64,000 bases of DNA from Massilia sp. W12 (GTDB lineage Bacteria > Pseudomonadota > Gammaproteobacteria > Burkholderiales > Burkholderiaceae_D). A program made the translations under genes and the position numbers. Of the stretch, positions 32,601-42,600 are shown piece after piece. Where the stretch lies: the NCBI RefSeq assembly GCF_037300705.1, contig NZ_CP147776.1:310001-374000 (forward strand). The letters run 5' to 3'. Within the stretch, counting starts at the first letter, position 1; each line of letters begins with the position of its first letter. The notes beneath the pieces were generated by a model. The model was not told where the DNA came from, did not search any database, and saw only the letters and a list, made by a program, of their open reading frames with translations.

Positions 32601-33307
32601 ACATCTTCAACGTCAAAGCCGGCGTCATCAGCATCACCGACAACAACGGCGCCAACGGCAATGAAGGCGTGGACATCCTGCGCAATATCGAAACCCTGCG
32701 CTTTTCTGACCGCGATATGAGTGCCACCAGCGTGCAAGGCTTGCGCTACATCGCCTCGCATGCTGACTTGATCGGCGCCTTTGGCGCGAATGCAGATGCC
32801 GGCCTCACGCACTACCTGAACAATGCTGTGCGTGAAGGGCGCGGCGTGACGTTTGATCCGGATATTTATCTGGCCAAATACGCCGATGTGCGCAGCGCAC
32901 ATGGCGTGGATCAGGAAGCGGCGACGCGCCACTTCATCAGCACCGGCTTTGGCGCCGGGCGCAACACCAGCCTGGCCGGCAATGACGTGCTGGGCGGCAG
33001 CAGCGGGGCCGATGTGTTGGACGGCGGGGCCGGCAATGACAGCCTCAGCGGCGCCGGCGGGGCCGATGTGTTCCGCTTCCAGGCCGCATCAGGTCAGGAC
33101 GTGGTGACAGACTACAACCGCGCGCAAGGCGACAAGATCTGGTTGAAGAGCAATCTGAACAGTTCCGGCATTTTGACTGCGGCGGATGTGTTAATCCGTG
33201 TCAGCGGCGCGAGCGACGCCGTGGTTGATCTGGGTGGCGGGCATAAGATCACTTTAACCGGGGTGGCGGCGGCGAATCTGCTGGTCTCCGATTTCGTGAT
33301 CTTCTGA
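23639..33307 (+). CDS. Giant RTX protein 2 (3222 residues) with M23-like, EF-hand-rich and RTX regions
   Basis: Start set at the second of two nearby ATGs because AGAGGA is well spaced and MPIYNPGP matches gene 1. Residues 37-118: M23-like fold with PQLQFKV in place of PHLHFEV, so very likely inactive. Residues about 200-310: calcium-loop-rich segment (FDRDGDGNKEFG, RDLNGNGLIDSGREMFG, DYNQDGISQADE) of the kind found in FrpC-like and other large RTX proteins; the Asp-Pro-Leu self-cleavage start of FrpC is not visible. About 358-540: helical domain with LSQQARHLPNLLGSGQVRDL. About 540-600: the shared QSKVVDGK domain. Then eight RTX/HCBP-related modules to about 2130, and six 175-residue units from 2160. 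Ends DFVIF. Likely type I secreted; role unknown. Confidence 0.9.
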   Translation: MPIYNPGPQFTLMNKFGVMQNVHTGEQTPQQADIYSASAGTPIPAAADGVVVASGWHKAYGNHIVLEHNLGGQKTFTLYGNLEKADLAVGVQVKLGSAIGLAGNSGTGAAPQLQFKVMSGNGFDYSNAALNPANFDQFPLREQSDLGGPDSLHARVAVSPGMVSEHAAILALQGSIKPQLGVLVLNLKDANLDGIQVNTIDNGGGMAFDRDGDGNKEFGAWYGPENYFLVRDLNGNGLIDSGREMFGAHTMLANGKLAVDAYQALSDLDANQDGKVNAHDPAFRELILWSDYNQDGISQADEQASIYNFNISNLLTDKKTVDYRLPNGEMLGLHAPVLVETWWSPQYTRISAQAYESTIDLRQLKDSWGHRFNDSIELSQQARHLPNLLGSGQVRDLNQAISLAPELGQTLISYLKSGSRAAEMTQLDTLLEKWADTSSMKSLQKQAQALAGQGVTLSYNLEGLSTQEAQQAFLRKLGVLERFMGFTYAGPDGAMRSSPLSANEGALLVNFSAQQIASIEQAYQRMKLDIHESLLTQGRLHLWTDAIQSKVVDGKLVNDFSLMEKQISAELRLDPKQTLPDLLEFVSNMGGERAAWQAMNFMNRELSALPEWDVQQYQTTTHTVRFASTQTPGASINAVNLNDAMIGGNNGDTLQGKAGDNWLFGRGGNDTLYGGGGNDVLAGGAGNDSLNGGKGNDTYIFDRGDGQDTISYSTVEQMGEEDWVQFGKGVLQSDVLVKREYQNLLISFKNSQDKLVLDGFFPWNPSARIMGLRFADGSQLSAAELDQLVLRGTGEGERIYGYDGDERIDALDGNDTVEGQGGKDWLSGGNGYDVLNGGADNDTLEGGSGNDLLSGGEGNDFMAGGAGNDTYSADSGNDTVYLEADWGVDQIDPSSSNLVLRMGPGISAADLSFARTLSNYFYDNNALLIASSNGANQIRINNFFSYQQQLPVNLSRIIFSDGTELTGEQVRQLTLHGNALDNVLYGTDAAELMAGLEGNDELHGAAGADTLEGSVGNDTLEGGAGADLVLGGEDNDVLRGEDGDDVLQAGKGNDSLYGDAGADTLSGGAGNDLISGGGGADVYLFGRGDGQDTILWNGSSTEMREGVLQFGAGISSTELDFSIYYGVLNVKIHGTEDSVQISGVNANSLGELKGFRFADGEYLDWAGLKQRMLTGSDANDYIHDFETDDVLSGGAGNDRLSAAYGADSLSGGSGDDVLSGGFDNDTLHGGAGNDSLVGNEGADLYLFERGAGQDSINNAEYESALSNQDTLQFGAGILPTDLLLLRDQNDLLLRIKDSGDSVRIFYYFSQNASSNYAVRNIKFADGQIWQISDVVSRAVSLYNQNMSGSTGADFLQGGFGNDTLNALDGNDLLKGLEGNDSLTAGAGNDTLEGGLGNDILFGNDGNDVYRFNLGDGFDQIINADGTDSTDILEFGAGINADNLVLRRMGSDLWLSVSGQEDRLEIVGFFYLDASAANRSRIDMIRFADNSQLSVAQIISRILQASNGADAITGMDAGELIAALDGNDTVDGGAGNDTLQGGAGDDSLLGGDGNDLLQGGAGADILNGGNGNDTMEGGSGNDTIYPMEGENVYKFGRGDGQDIVAPDPDHYPYYNQNNMLQLGAGIVPDDIDIKKIGNSLTLEIKGTTDSILFQRFFEPNIYSGPQYTDLLKSIQFATGEVWNSAEIFQKLLIGTAAHDDLISREFGDVMNGLAGDDTLRGYGGNDSLDGGTGNDNLDGGLGNDLVLGSAGRDSLLGSEGDDTLYGGPGDDTMIGGEGADIYRFGLGDGRDLVQPEYANNIGDVLQLGPGILPQDVSLQLNGDALVVKLKGNEADVLSWRMSTANIGNQAPTEIRFADGAVLSQAAILKTILQAADPGVMNLRTGDESELIFAGAGNDTVYGGGGNDTIHGGEDDDTLSGDTGADFLLGAEGSDFLAGNEGGDTLEGGAGNDVLHGGPGNDVFIYTAGDGLDTIDRYYWQLQAAGEQDVLLLKGGIQPGQLKFVRDISSLQIMMPTGQVTIHGYFDFETNQGSMPALLRFEDGFTLDKNAVLARMVSKDNKNGPDIVYGTDGSDFLEAGGGVNTLNGAAGNDTLQSGYNADAMDGGAGQDVALFKGNYSHFRFEVFNGIVTTRSNLDGQDILRNVETLQFADRSISVPDGLRYLASHNDLMDAFKTDADAALLHYLTTGAKEGRNASFDAQTYVDKYADVRAIFGADLQGATMHFIAQGRGLGRSDSKTSADNLRGTDGNDSVLSFGGNDKLWGGAGNDVLDGGEGLDMALYDGKNTDYRFSVKSGEISVSDANSANGNEGVDTLRNIEILSFAERDMSVTNLNVLRYVASHADLIGAFGVNYDNAATHYLNSAVRENRGVTFDPQVYIDKYADVRAAVGGDLEAATRHFISSGFGLSRSDSKLSADNLSGTSGNDSVLSFGGNDTLWGGLGDDVLDGGDGVDIARFDGKQGEYLYSVKGGVISVGDLNGANGNEGVDSLRNMETLRFADRDMNVTTLNALRYVASHADLIGAFGVNTDNATTHFLNSSVKENRAVTFDPQVYIDKYADVRTAVGSDLEAATRHFISTGFGQGRNDSKLSADNLTGSTGNDSILSYGGNDTLYGGLGNDVLDGGDGADIARYDGKQGEYLYSVKAGVISVSDINGANGNEGVDSLRNMETLRFSDRDMNVTTLNVLRYVASHADLIGAFGVNTDSGMTHFLNSSVKENRAVVFDPQTYIDKYADVRAAVGGDLEAATRHFISTGFGQGRNDSKLSADNLSGTSGNDSVLSFGGNDTLYGGLGNDVLDGGDGADIARYDGKQGEYLYSVKAGVISISDNNGANGNEGVDSLRNMETLRFADRDMNVTTLNALRYVASHADLIGAFGVNTDSGMTHFLNSSVKENRAVVFDPQTYIDKYADVRAAVGSDLEAATRHFISTGFGLGRSDNKFSADNLTGTTGNDSVLSFGGNDTLYGGLGNDVLDGGDGVDIARYDGKNSEYIFNVKAGVISITDNNGANGNEGVDILRNIETLRFSDRDMSATSVQGLRYIASHADLIGAFGANADAGLTHYLNNAVREGRGVTFDPDIYLAKYADVRSAHGVDQEAATRHFISTGFGAGRNTSLAGNDVLGGSSGADVLDGGAGNDSLSGAGGADVFRFQAASGQDVVTDYNRAQGDKIWLKSNLNSSGILTAADVLIRVSGASDAVVDLGGGHKITLTGVAAANLLVSDFVIF
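30116..33307 (+). repeat. Six tandem 525-bp units, 3' end of RTX gene 2
   Basis: Unit starts at 30116, 30641, 31166, 31691, 32216 and 32741, all 525 bp apart; 3192 bp to the stop. The final unit and C-terminus are nearly identical to those of RTX gene 1 (VRSAHGVDQEAATRHFISTG, then GRNTSLAGNDVLGGSSGADV). Confidence 0.95.
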
Positions 33308-33331
33308 CAGCACAGCACTCGGGGTGCGCTC

Positions 33332-33361
33332 AGGGCCGGCATGCATTTGCCGGCCCTTTTT
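33332..33361 (+). terminator. Rho-independent terminator after RTX gene 2
   Basis: AGGGCCGGC pairs with GCCGGCCCT around an 8-nt loop, followed by T5. Confidence 0.9.
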
Positions 33362-33556
33362 ATTGGCGCTGTCATAACTCCTCTGCCTGCATTAAGGCTG
33401 GGGATTTCTGATGGATGGCAGGCACACTTTGCCTCGTGCGTACGGTTCGCCACCGGGCGCAGCGGCATCAAATGGATGCCAGGAATCGGGGAAAATAAGG
33501 GGATATAAATGAAATGAAAAAAAAGGCCGAAAATATGTTTCTTCAGGGAAAAATCT

Positions 33557-33585
33557 TTGACATTTCAAGGTGAATCCGATTAAAT
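33557..33585 (+). promoter_or_regulatory. Sigma-70-like promoter of RTX gene 3
   Basis: TTGACA (33557-33562), 17-bp spacer, TTAAAT (33580-33585). Same TTGACATT start as the promoters of RTX genes 1 and 2. Confidence 0.65.
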
Positions 33586-33693
33586 ATTCACCTCAAATAT
33601 GAATATGACTAAATGTATTGAAAAATTTGGTCGAATTGATTCTTAACGCAATTTTCTGAGCATTCCCCCCCGGAGCTGATCGAAAGGACATGT

Positions 33694-36600
33694 ATGCCGA
33701 CTTACCATCCTGGCCCACGTTTTGAAATGACGACCGCATATGGCGGGTGGCAAGATCCGGTCAGCAATAGCGCACGCCAACATACGGGCAATACCTACCG
33801 GGCCGAAGCCGGAACCCTCGTGCCAGCTGCCGCCGACGGGGTGGTGGTCAGCAGCGGGTGGCATAAAGATTTTGGCAATCATGTGGTGTTGCAGCACACC
33901 TTCAATAATCAAAAAGCCTACACCCTGTATGGCAGCCTGGATGGCGCCATGCCGGAAGTTGGCGCCCAGATCAGCCTTGGCGCAGCGCTGGGCACAGTTG
34001 GCAACAGCAGCACGGGCGCCGCACCGCAACTCCTGTTCCAGGTATATGGCGACGCAGAGAATTTTAATTACAGCCTGCCTGCGCTTAACCCGGAGAATGC
34101 AAACCAGTTTCCAACGCGCGCCCAGGCCGATATTGGCGCATCTGAATATGTCGAGCATGGCGGCGCAGGCAGCGGCAGCCTGCAAGGCGCAGCCGGCATG
34201 CCGGGTGAGCGCATGGCGCAACTGGCCCTGTCCGCCGCTCAGCCTGCAAAAGTGATCGGTCTGGTGTTTGATGTTCAGCCTTCGTATTACAGCAGTGTGT
34301 TCAATACTTCCAGCTTGCTTGAAGGCAGCAGGGTTGAATTTGATTTGGATGGCGACGGCAATAAAGAGCTGACCCCCTGGATTGGCGCCGGCAACAACTG
34401 GCTGGTGTATGACAGGAATCAGAATGACGTGATCGACTCCGGGCGCGAATTGTTTGGCGCCTACACCTTATTGAAAAATGGCAGCCCGGCCGGCAATGGC
34501 ATGCTGGCGTTGCAGGAGCTGGATACGACAAAAGATGGCAAGTTGACCAGCGCCGACGTGGATTTTAACAAGCTGCAACGCTGGTATGACCGGAATGGCG
34601 ATGGCGTCAGCCAGCCGTCAGAACTGGGCAAAGTGGGCGACTGGATCCGCAGCATCGATTTAAGCGCACAGAAAACCAATGTTACTTTGGCTAATGGCAA
34701 CTCGATGGCGCAAATAGGCGGGGTGGAGGATTTTTACTTTTCCGCATCCACCTACGGCATGTTGCAAGGGCTGTCCATGCAAGACGCGCAATTACAGCAA
34801 ACCTACCGCCACCAGTTTACTGACAGCATCAGCTTGAGCGAGCAGGCGCGCAGCCTGCCGAATTTACATGGCTCCGGCATGGTGCGCGATTTGAATCAAG
34901 CCGTCAGCCTGTCGCCGGAATTGGGCAATCTGCTGACCAGCTATCTGCAGCAAAGCACGCGCGCCGATGAAATCGCCATGCTCGACAACCTGGTGGAAAA
35001 ATGGGCCGACACTTCAAGCATGAGCAGTTTGCGCGCACAGGCGCAAAGCTTGAGCGCGAATGGCGTCACCCTCACGTATCAGCTGGATGGCATGACGGCG
35101 GGTTCAGACGCCGCCAACGCCTTCCTGCGTAAGTTGGGCGTGCTGGAACGTTTCATGGGCTTTACCTATGCCGGCCCGGAAGGCGAAATGCGCCTCACGC
35201 CTTTGGACGCCAATGCTGGCCTTTTGAATGTGCATTTATCCGCCGCCCAAATCAAAAATATTGAAGAAGCGTATACCCTGCTCAAATCCGATGTGCATGA
35301 AGGCTTGTTCAGCGCCGGGCGCATGCACACCTATCTTGATCTGATCCGTTCAGACATGGTGGATGGCAAGTTGAAGCATGATTTCAGCGCTATGGAGCAG
35401 GCCCTGAGCGACGCCTTGCATTTCAACCCGCGCGAAGCAGCGCTGGACGTGACAGAGCTGGTCAGTGTGCTCGGCGTTCAAAATCCATTGTTGGGCTGGG
35501 ATGGCAAGAGCTTTCTGGCGCAGCAGTTGAGCAGCGTGCCGGCGCTGGAGCCGGGCCGGCAAATCTTCAGCGCCTGGGACATGTCATTTGTCGCGCAAAA
35601 AGAAAATCAGTCCATCAATGGTAATTATCTCAGCGAAATCCTGATGGGCAATGACGCTGCCGGTTATATCAACGGCGGCGCCGGCGATGATATGTTGTAC
35701 GGCTTGGGTGGCGACGACAATTTGCAAGGCGGGGCCGGGAATGATTGGCTGGACGGCGGGCGTGGCAATGACAACATGAACGGCGGTAGCGGCCACAATC
35801 AATACCTTTTCTATCGTGGTGCGGGACGGGACACCATCGTCAGCGGCAACCAGCCGGACTCCTCGCAAACGGTGCGCATGGCAAACGATATCAAGGCCAG
35901 CGACCTGCGCTTCTTCCAAGTGGATGATTCATCCTTGCGCATGGTGCTGAAAGACAGTGGCGACAGCCTCACCATCAGCAGCTTTTTTTTCGATAACGTC
36001 AACAGCCAGTTCAAGATCGTGGCAGGCGATGGCCATGTCTTTGGCTTGCAGGAAATTTACGCATTGGCGTTGCAAGAAACCAGCACGGGTAAAGACAGAT
36101 TGTTTGGCAGCAGCGCCGATGATACTTTAGCCGGTCTGGCTGGCAACGACATGCTCGATGGCAAGGCAGGTAATGACCAGATCAGCGGCGACGAAGGCAA
36201 TGACAGCTTGCTTGGCGGCGAAGGCAATGACAGTTTGCACGGCGGCGCGGGCGATGATGACTTGAGCGGTGGCGATGGCGCTGATGTGTTGCAGGGCGGC
36301 GGCGGCAAGGATGTGTTGCGTGGCGAAAAAGGCTCGGATACTTACCTGGTGTCCAAGGACTGGGGGACGCTGACCATTCAAAATGTCGATGTGGACGGAT
36401 TTGGCGTCAACCCGGACGGCATTGTTTTCACTGACCTGGCCAGCACCGACGCCAGCTTTACGCGCAACGATAATACCTTGCTCGTAACCAGCATGACCGG
36501 CAATGATGTGCTGCGGGTAGAGAATTTCTTTACGGACGATAAGCGCGCCGCCGTGGAAAACTTCATTTTTGCCGACAAACAGAAGTGGACGTTTGAGGAT

Positions 36601-39600
36601 GTGCGGCTAAAAGTGCTGCAAACCAGCGCCGGCGCGGATTATGTGGTGGGCTATGAGACTGCGCAAAACATGGATGGCGGCGGCGGCGATGACTCCTTGC
36701 ATGGCTTGGCTGGCAATGACACCCTGTCCGGCGGCAGTGGCAATGACAGCCTGTATAGCGGCGACGGCGATGATGTGCTGAGCGGCGGGGCGGGCGACGA
36801 TGCCTTGCTGGGCGGCCCAGGCGCCGATATCTTTAAATTCGGCATCGGCTATGGGCAGGACAGCATATTCATCATTGGCAATACTGAAGACGCAGTAAAC
36901 GACGTAATTCAGCTTGAAGCAGGCATCAGCAGTGCGGATGTCACCATGTCCAACTTCAATGGCGGCATCTTGCTGCAGCTGAAAACAGGTGACATCTTGA
37001 CCGCGAGTGGCGCATTGGGCGCCCCCCCGCCAGTCATCTCCGGCCTGCGCTATGCTGATAACAGCTTCATATCGTGGCAAGACATGCTCAAGCAAGCGCT
37101 GCTGCCAAGCAATGAGCGCAGCGCGCTGCCTGGCACGAATTTTGCCGACAATATTAGCGGCCAACAGGAAAATGACGGAATTTATGCTTACGGTGGCAAT
37201 GACATTGTGCAAGGCAATCTGGGCAATGACACCATCGACGGTGGTGCGGGCAATGACACCTTATATGGCGGCGCCGGGAATGACAGAATCACCGGGGAAT
37301 TGGACCAAAATTATGGTGTGGCGGAGCGCAATGATTTGATTGATGGCGGCGCCGGCAATGATACGCTGTATGGTAATTGGGGTGACGACACATTGGACGG
37401 CGGCGCTGGCGATGACAGCCTGGTCGGTGGCGATGGCAACGACGTCTATCTGTTTGGCTTGGGTTCCGGGCGCGACTATGTGGATAATTATGGTGGCGGG
37501 ACAGACACTATCCAGCTTGGCGTTGGCGTTACGCCCGCCAACCTGCTCATCTATAAATCCTACGATACTCTCATTTTTGGCATAAATGGCGCGACTGACA
37601 CCCTGCGCACGAAATTTTACGACTCATTTTTCGGCAACGTGCTGGGGGAGGCGATCAAGCAACTGAAGTTTGCCGATGGCACAGTGTGGGACCAGGCTGC
37701 AATCCAGTCGCACATACAGGCCTATCCTGATGCGCAATCGCAGACCGGCACGAATGCAGCGGACACCATTCTTGGCGGCGCCGGTAATGACGTCTTAAAT
37801 GGCCAGGATGGCGCGGATGTGTTGCAAGGCAAGGCTGGCAATGATTATTTGTATGGCGGCGCCGGCAATGATGTGTTTGTGTATGAGCTTGGCGATGGCG
37901 ACGATTACATTGCCGCCGATGATAGTGCGCAGGGCAGAGTTGATGAATTGCGCTTGGGGGCGGGCATTGCGCCGGCGGATGTGCGCTTGAGCATGCAAGA
38001 TGGCTCCAATGCGCTGCTCAGCCTGAATAACGGCGCGCGCATTAACCTGGACATGTATTTCAGCAGCGGCGAGGCGGCGGTGCAACGCATCCGTTTTGCC
38101 GACAATACCGTGTGGGACAGCGCCACCATCAAAACCAAATTGATGCAGGCAAGCGAAACCGATGATGTTATTTTCGGGACGGATATTGCAGACAACCTGA
38201 ACGGCATGGCGGGTTCCGACCGGATCAACGGCAAAAACGGCGCCGACACCCTGGCAGGTGGGGCAGGCGCTGACAGCCTGAATGGCGGCGAAGGCAACGA
38301 CCTGCTGGATGGCGGCTCGGGGCACGACGTATTGTCCGGCGGCGATGGCAATGACAGCCTGCAAGGCCAGAGTGGCGACGATCAGCTGATAGGCGAAGCT
38401 GGCAATGACACAATTGAGGGCGGCAGCGGCAGGGATACGCTGATTGGACATGATGGGGCAGACGTGCTGCGTGGCGGCTACGGCGACGATTCTTTGCTGG
38501 GTGGTCTGGGCGATGATGTGTATGTATATGAGCTGAATGAAGGCAAAGATACGATTGACAACCTGGGCGCCAGCAATGCCGATGTGGATACCTTGCGCCT
38601 GGGCGCCGGCATCAGCACTGGCGATGTGCTGCTCAAGCGCGATGGCTTTGATTTCCTGCTGCAAATCAAAAACAGTGACGGGCTGGTGTTGGTCAAGGAT
38701 TATTTCAGTGGCGCGGACGGCGCGCAAGCCATTCAGAAAATCCAGTTTGCCGATAACACCGTGTGGGACAAAGCCGGCATTGCCGCGAAATTAAACGCTG
38801 ATAAGTGGCAGAATGAAAACCTTACCGGCTTGCGCTATAGCAGCAATCAACTGTCCGGTTTGGGCGGCAATGACTCCATCAGCGGTGGCGACATGGCCGA
38901 CACGCTGGACGGCGGCGATGGCAACGACACTATGTTCGGCGCCGGCGGGCAGGATAAATTGCTGGGTGGCGCGGGCGCAGATTACCTGTGGGGCGGGGAT
39001 GATAGCGACACCCTGGACGGCGGCGCTGGAAATGACACCATGCAGGGTGGCGTCGGCCAGGACATCTATATGTTCAATATCGGCAGTGGCGACGATTACA
39101 TCCAAAGCAATGGTTACGACATCCTGCAATTTGGCCCGGGCATTACGCCTGCCGATATCACCTTGACCGATTTGTTTTCATCCAACCTGGTGCTGCAACT
39201 CAATAACAGCAAAGATCGGGTTGCCGTCTCGGGGTATAACAACCATTACGGCCAATTTGAAGTCCGTTTTGCTGACAGCACGGTGTGGAACCTGAAAGCG
39301 ATTGGCGACATGCTGACGCAGGCCAAGACCAAGCAAATCGGCGGTCCTGGCAATGACAATTTGATGGCGATTGATACGCCCAGCTTGTTGCAAGGCGGCG
39401 CTGGCGACGACACTTTGCGTGGCGGCAGTGCGAATGACACATTGCAGGGCGGCGCCGGTTTCGACAGCCTGAACGGTGGCTCTGGCAACGATGAATTGAT
39501 TGGCGGCGACAATAACGACTGGTTGGATGGCTATTACGGCAATGACTTGCTGCAAGGCGGCGAGGGGTCAGACACCATGACAGGTTTTGTCGGCAATGAT

Positions 39601-42600
39601 ACCTTTATCGGCGGCCCCGGCGATGACTGGTTATCAGACTACAGCGGCAATAATGTCTATATTTTCGGGCATGGCGACGGTGTGGATTATGTCAGCCCGG
39701 CATCGATTGATGGCGCGCAGGATACCGTGCAATTCAAAGCCGATGTCAAACCGGAAGATCTTGTGCTGCGCATGGTGAATAATGATTTGCTGATCCAATA
39801 CCGGGACAGCGCCGACCAGATCAAAGTCACCTCATTCTTCGGGGATTGGTACAACGTCAGCCTGCGCTTTGACGATGGTCAGATCTGGAATCGCGCACAA
39901 GTGCAATCCAAACTGATCGACAATGACCCGAATTATGGCGACAATCTGCGCTATGGCGACGGCGCGAATAACAGCCTGGACGGTGGCGTAGGCAACGATA
40001 CATTGAATGGCGCGGCGGGCGATGACAGCCTGATCGCAGGCCCCGGCTCTGATTGGCTGGATGGCGGCGCAGGCAATGACGTGGCGATTTTCAGCGGCAA
40101 ACTGGCGGACTATCAGCTGGCCGGGCGGGATAACGTGATCCGCGTCAGCGCCAAGGGCGAGACTGACCATTTGACCCGCATCGAACAACTGCAGTTCGCC
40201 GACCGCACTCTGGCGGTGAGGGTGGGGACAGAGCAAAATGATACGCTGCAAGTCGTCAGTAATCAGTTCATGCTGGGCGGTGCGGGCGACGATAAAGCGC
40301 TCTTCAGCGGCAAGCATGGCGACTATAGCTTCAACTACAGCAATGGCGTCATCACCGCCACCAACGCCAATGGCGTCAGCTATTTGAACAGCATTGAAAG
40401 CCTGCAATTTACCGACCGCAACATCACCATGGTCGATGGCTTGCGCTACCTGGCCAGCAATGTCGATTTGCTGCAGCTCTACAAAACAGATGTGAACGCC
40501 GCACTGACGCACTATCTGAATACCGGCGCACTGGAAAATCGCAGCGCGACTTTTGACGCGGCAGTGTATGTGAATAAATATGCCGACGTGCGCGCGGCGG
40601 TGGGCGGCGACATGCAAGCCGCCACCCTGCATTTCATTAACACCGGCTTTGGCCAGGGCCGCAGCGATAGCAAAACCAGCGCCGATACTTTGTATGGCAC
40701 AGCGGGGGCTGACAGCATTCTGGCGTATGGCGGCAATGACACCCTGTGGGGCGGCATGAGCAATGACGTGCTGGATGGCGGCGACGGCGCGGACATCGTG
40801 CTGTATGAAGGTAAGAGCACGGAATATCTGTTCAGTGTCAAAGCGGGTGTCATCAGCGTCGGCGACCTCAACGGCGACAATGGCAATGAAGGCGCAGACA
40901 TTGTGCGCAATGTGGAAACGCTGCGCTTTGCCGACCGCGACATGAGCGCCACCACCTTGACCGCCCTGCGCTATGTGGCCTCGCACGCTGATCTGATCGG
41001 CGCCTTTGGTGTGAACACCGACAATGCTTTGTCGCATTACCTGAACAGCTCGGTCAAGGAAAAACGCGCGGTCACGTTTGAGCCGCAGGTGTATATCGAC
41101 AAATACGCTGATGTGCGGGCGGCGGTTGGCAGCGATCTGGAAGCGGCCACGCGCCATTTCATCACCACCGGCTTTGGCCTGGGGCGCAGCGACAGCAAAC
41201 TCAGTGCGGATAATCTGAGCGGGGCTGATGGCAATGACAGCGTGCTGTCCTACGGCGGCAATGACACCCTGTATGGCGGCCTGGGCAATGACGTGCTGGA
41301 TGGCGGTGACGGTGTGGACATCGTGCGCTACGACGGCAAGCAGGGCGAATATTTATACAGCGTGAAAGCCGGCGTCATCAGCGTCACCGACAACAACGGC
41401 GCCAACGGCAACGAAGGCGTGGATGCCGTGCGCAACGTGGAAACCTTGCGCTTTGCAGATCGGGACATGAATGTCTCCACCTTGCACACCTTGCGCTATG
41501 TGGCTTCGTATGCTGATTTGATCGGCGCGTTTGGCGTGAATGCAGATAAGGGCATGGAGCACTATTTGAACACTGCGAAGAGTGAAAACCGCCCCGCCAC
41601 GTTTGATCCGCAAGTCTATATCGACAAATACGCCGATGTGCGGGCTGCAGTCGGCAGCGACCTGGAAGCCGCCACCCGTCATTTCATCAGCACTGGATTT
41701 GGCCAGGGCCGCAATGACAGCAAACTCAGCGCGGACAATTTGAGTGGCACGAGCGGCAATGACAGTATGTTGTCATATGGCGGCAATGACACCCTGTATG
41801 GCGGCCTGGGCAATGACGTGCTGGAGGGCGGCGACGGTGTGGATATCGCACGTTATGACGGCAAACAAAGCGAGTATTTATACAGCGTGAAAGCCGGCGT
41901 CATCAGCGTCACTGACAACAATGGCGCGAACGGCAATGAAGGCGTGGACGCGCTGCGCAATATCGAAACCCTGCGTTTCTCAGACCGCGACATGAGTGTC
42001 ACGACTTTGAACGCCTTGCGCTATGTCGCTTCGCATGCTGACTTGATCGGCGCGTTTGGCGTGAACACCGATAGCGCCACCGCACATTACCTGAACAGCT
42101 CGGTGAAAGAAAACCGGGGCGTCACGTTTGATGCGCAAACCTATATCGACAAATACGCCGATGTGCGCGCAGCGGTTGGCGGCGATCTGGAAGCGGCCAC
42201 GCGCCACTTCATTACCACCGGTTTTGGGCAAGGCCGCAATGACAGCAAACTCAGCGCCGATAATTTGAGTGGAACCACCGGCAATGACAGCGTGCTCTCC
42301 TACGGCGGCAATGACACGCTGTGGGGTGGTTTGGGCAATGATGTGGTGGACGGCGGCGACGGGACGGACATCGCGCGCTATGACGGCAAACAGGGCGAAT
42401 ATTTGTACAGCGTGAAAGCCGGCGTCATCAGCATCACCGACAACAACGGCGCGAACGGCAATGAAGGCGTGGACACGCTGCGCAATATCGAAACCCTGCG
42501 TTTCTCAGACCGCGACATGAGTGTCACGACTTTGAACGCCTTGCGCTATGTCGCTTCGCATGCCGACTTGATCGGCGCGTTTGGCGTGAACACCGATAGC

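Larger units (their letters stand above)
33308..33693. other. 386-bp intergenic region between RTX genes 2 and 3
   Basis: Holds a terminator (33332-33361), a stretch without recognisable features, and from about 33500 an AT-rich leader with a promoter (33557-33585) and GAAAGGA ribosome binding site before RTX gene 3. Confidence 0.8.
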
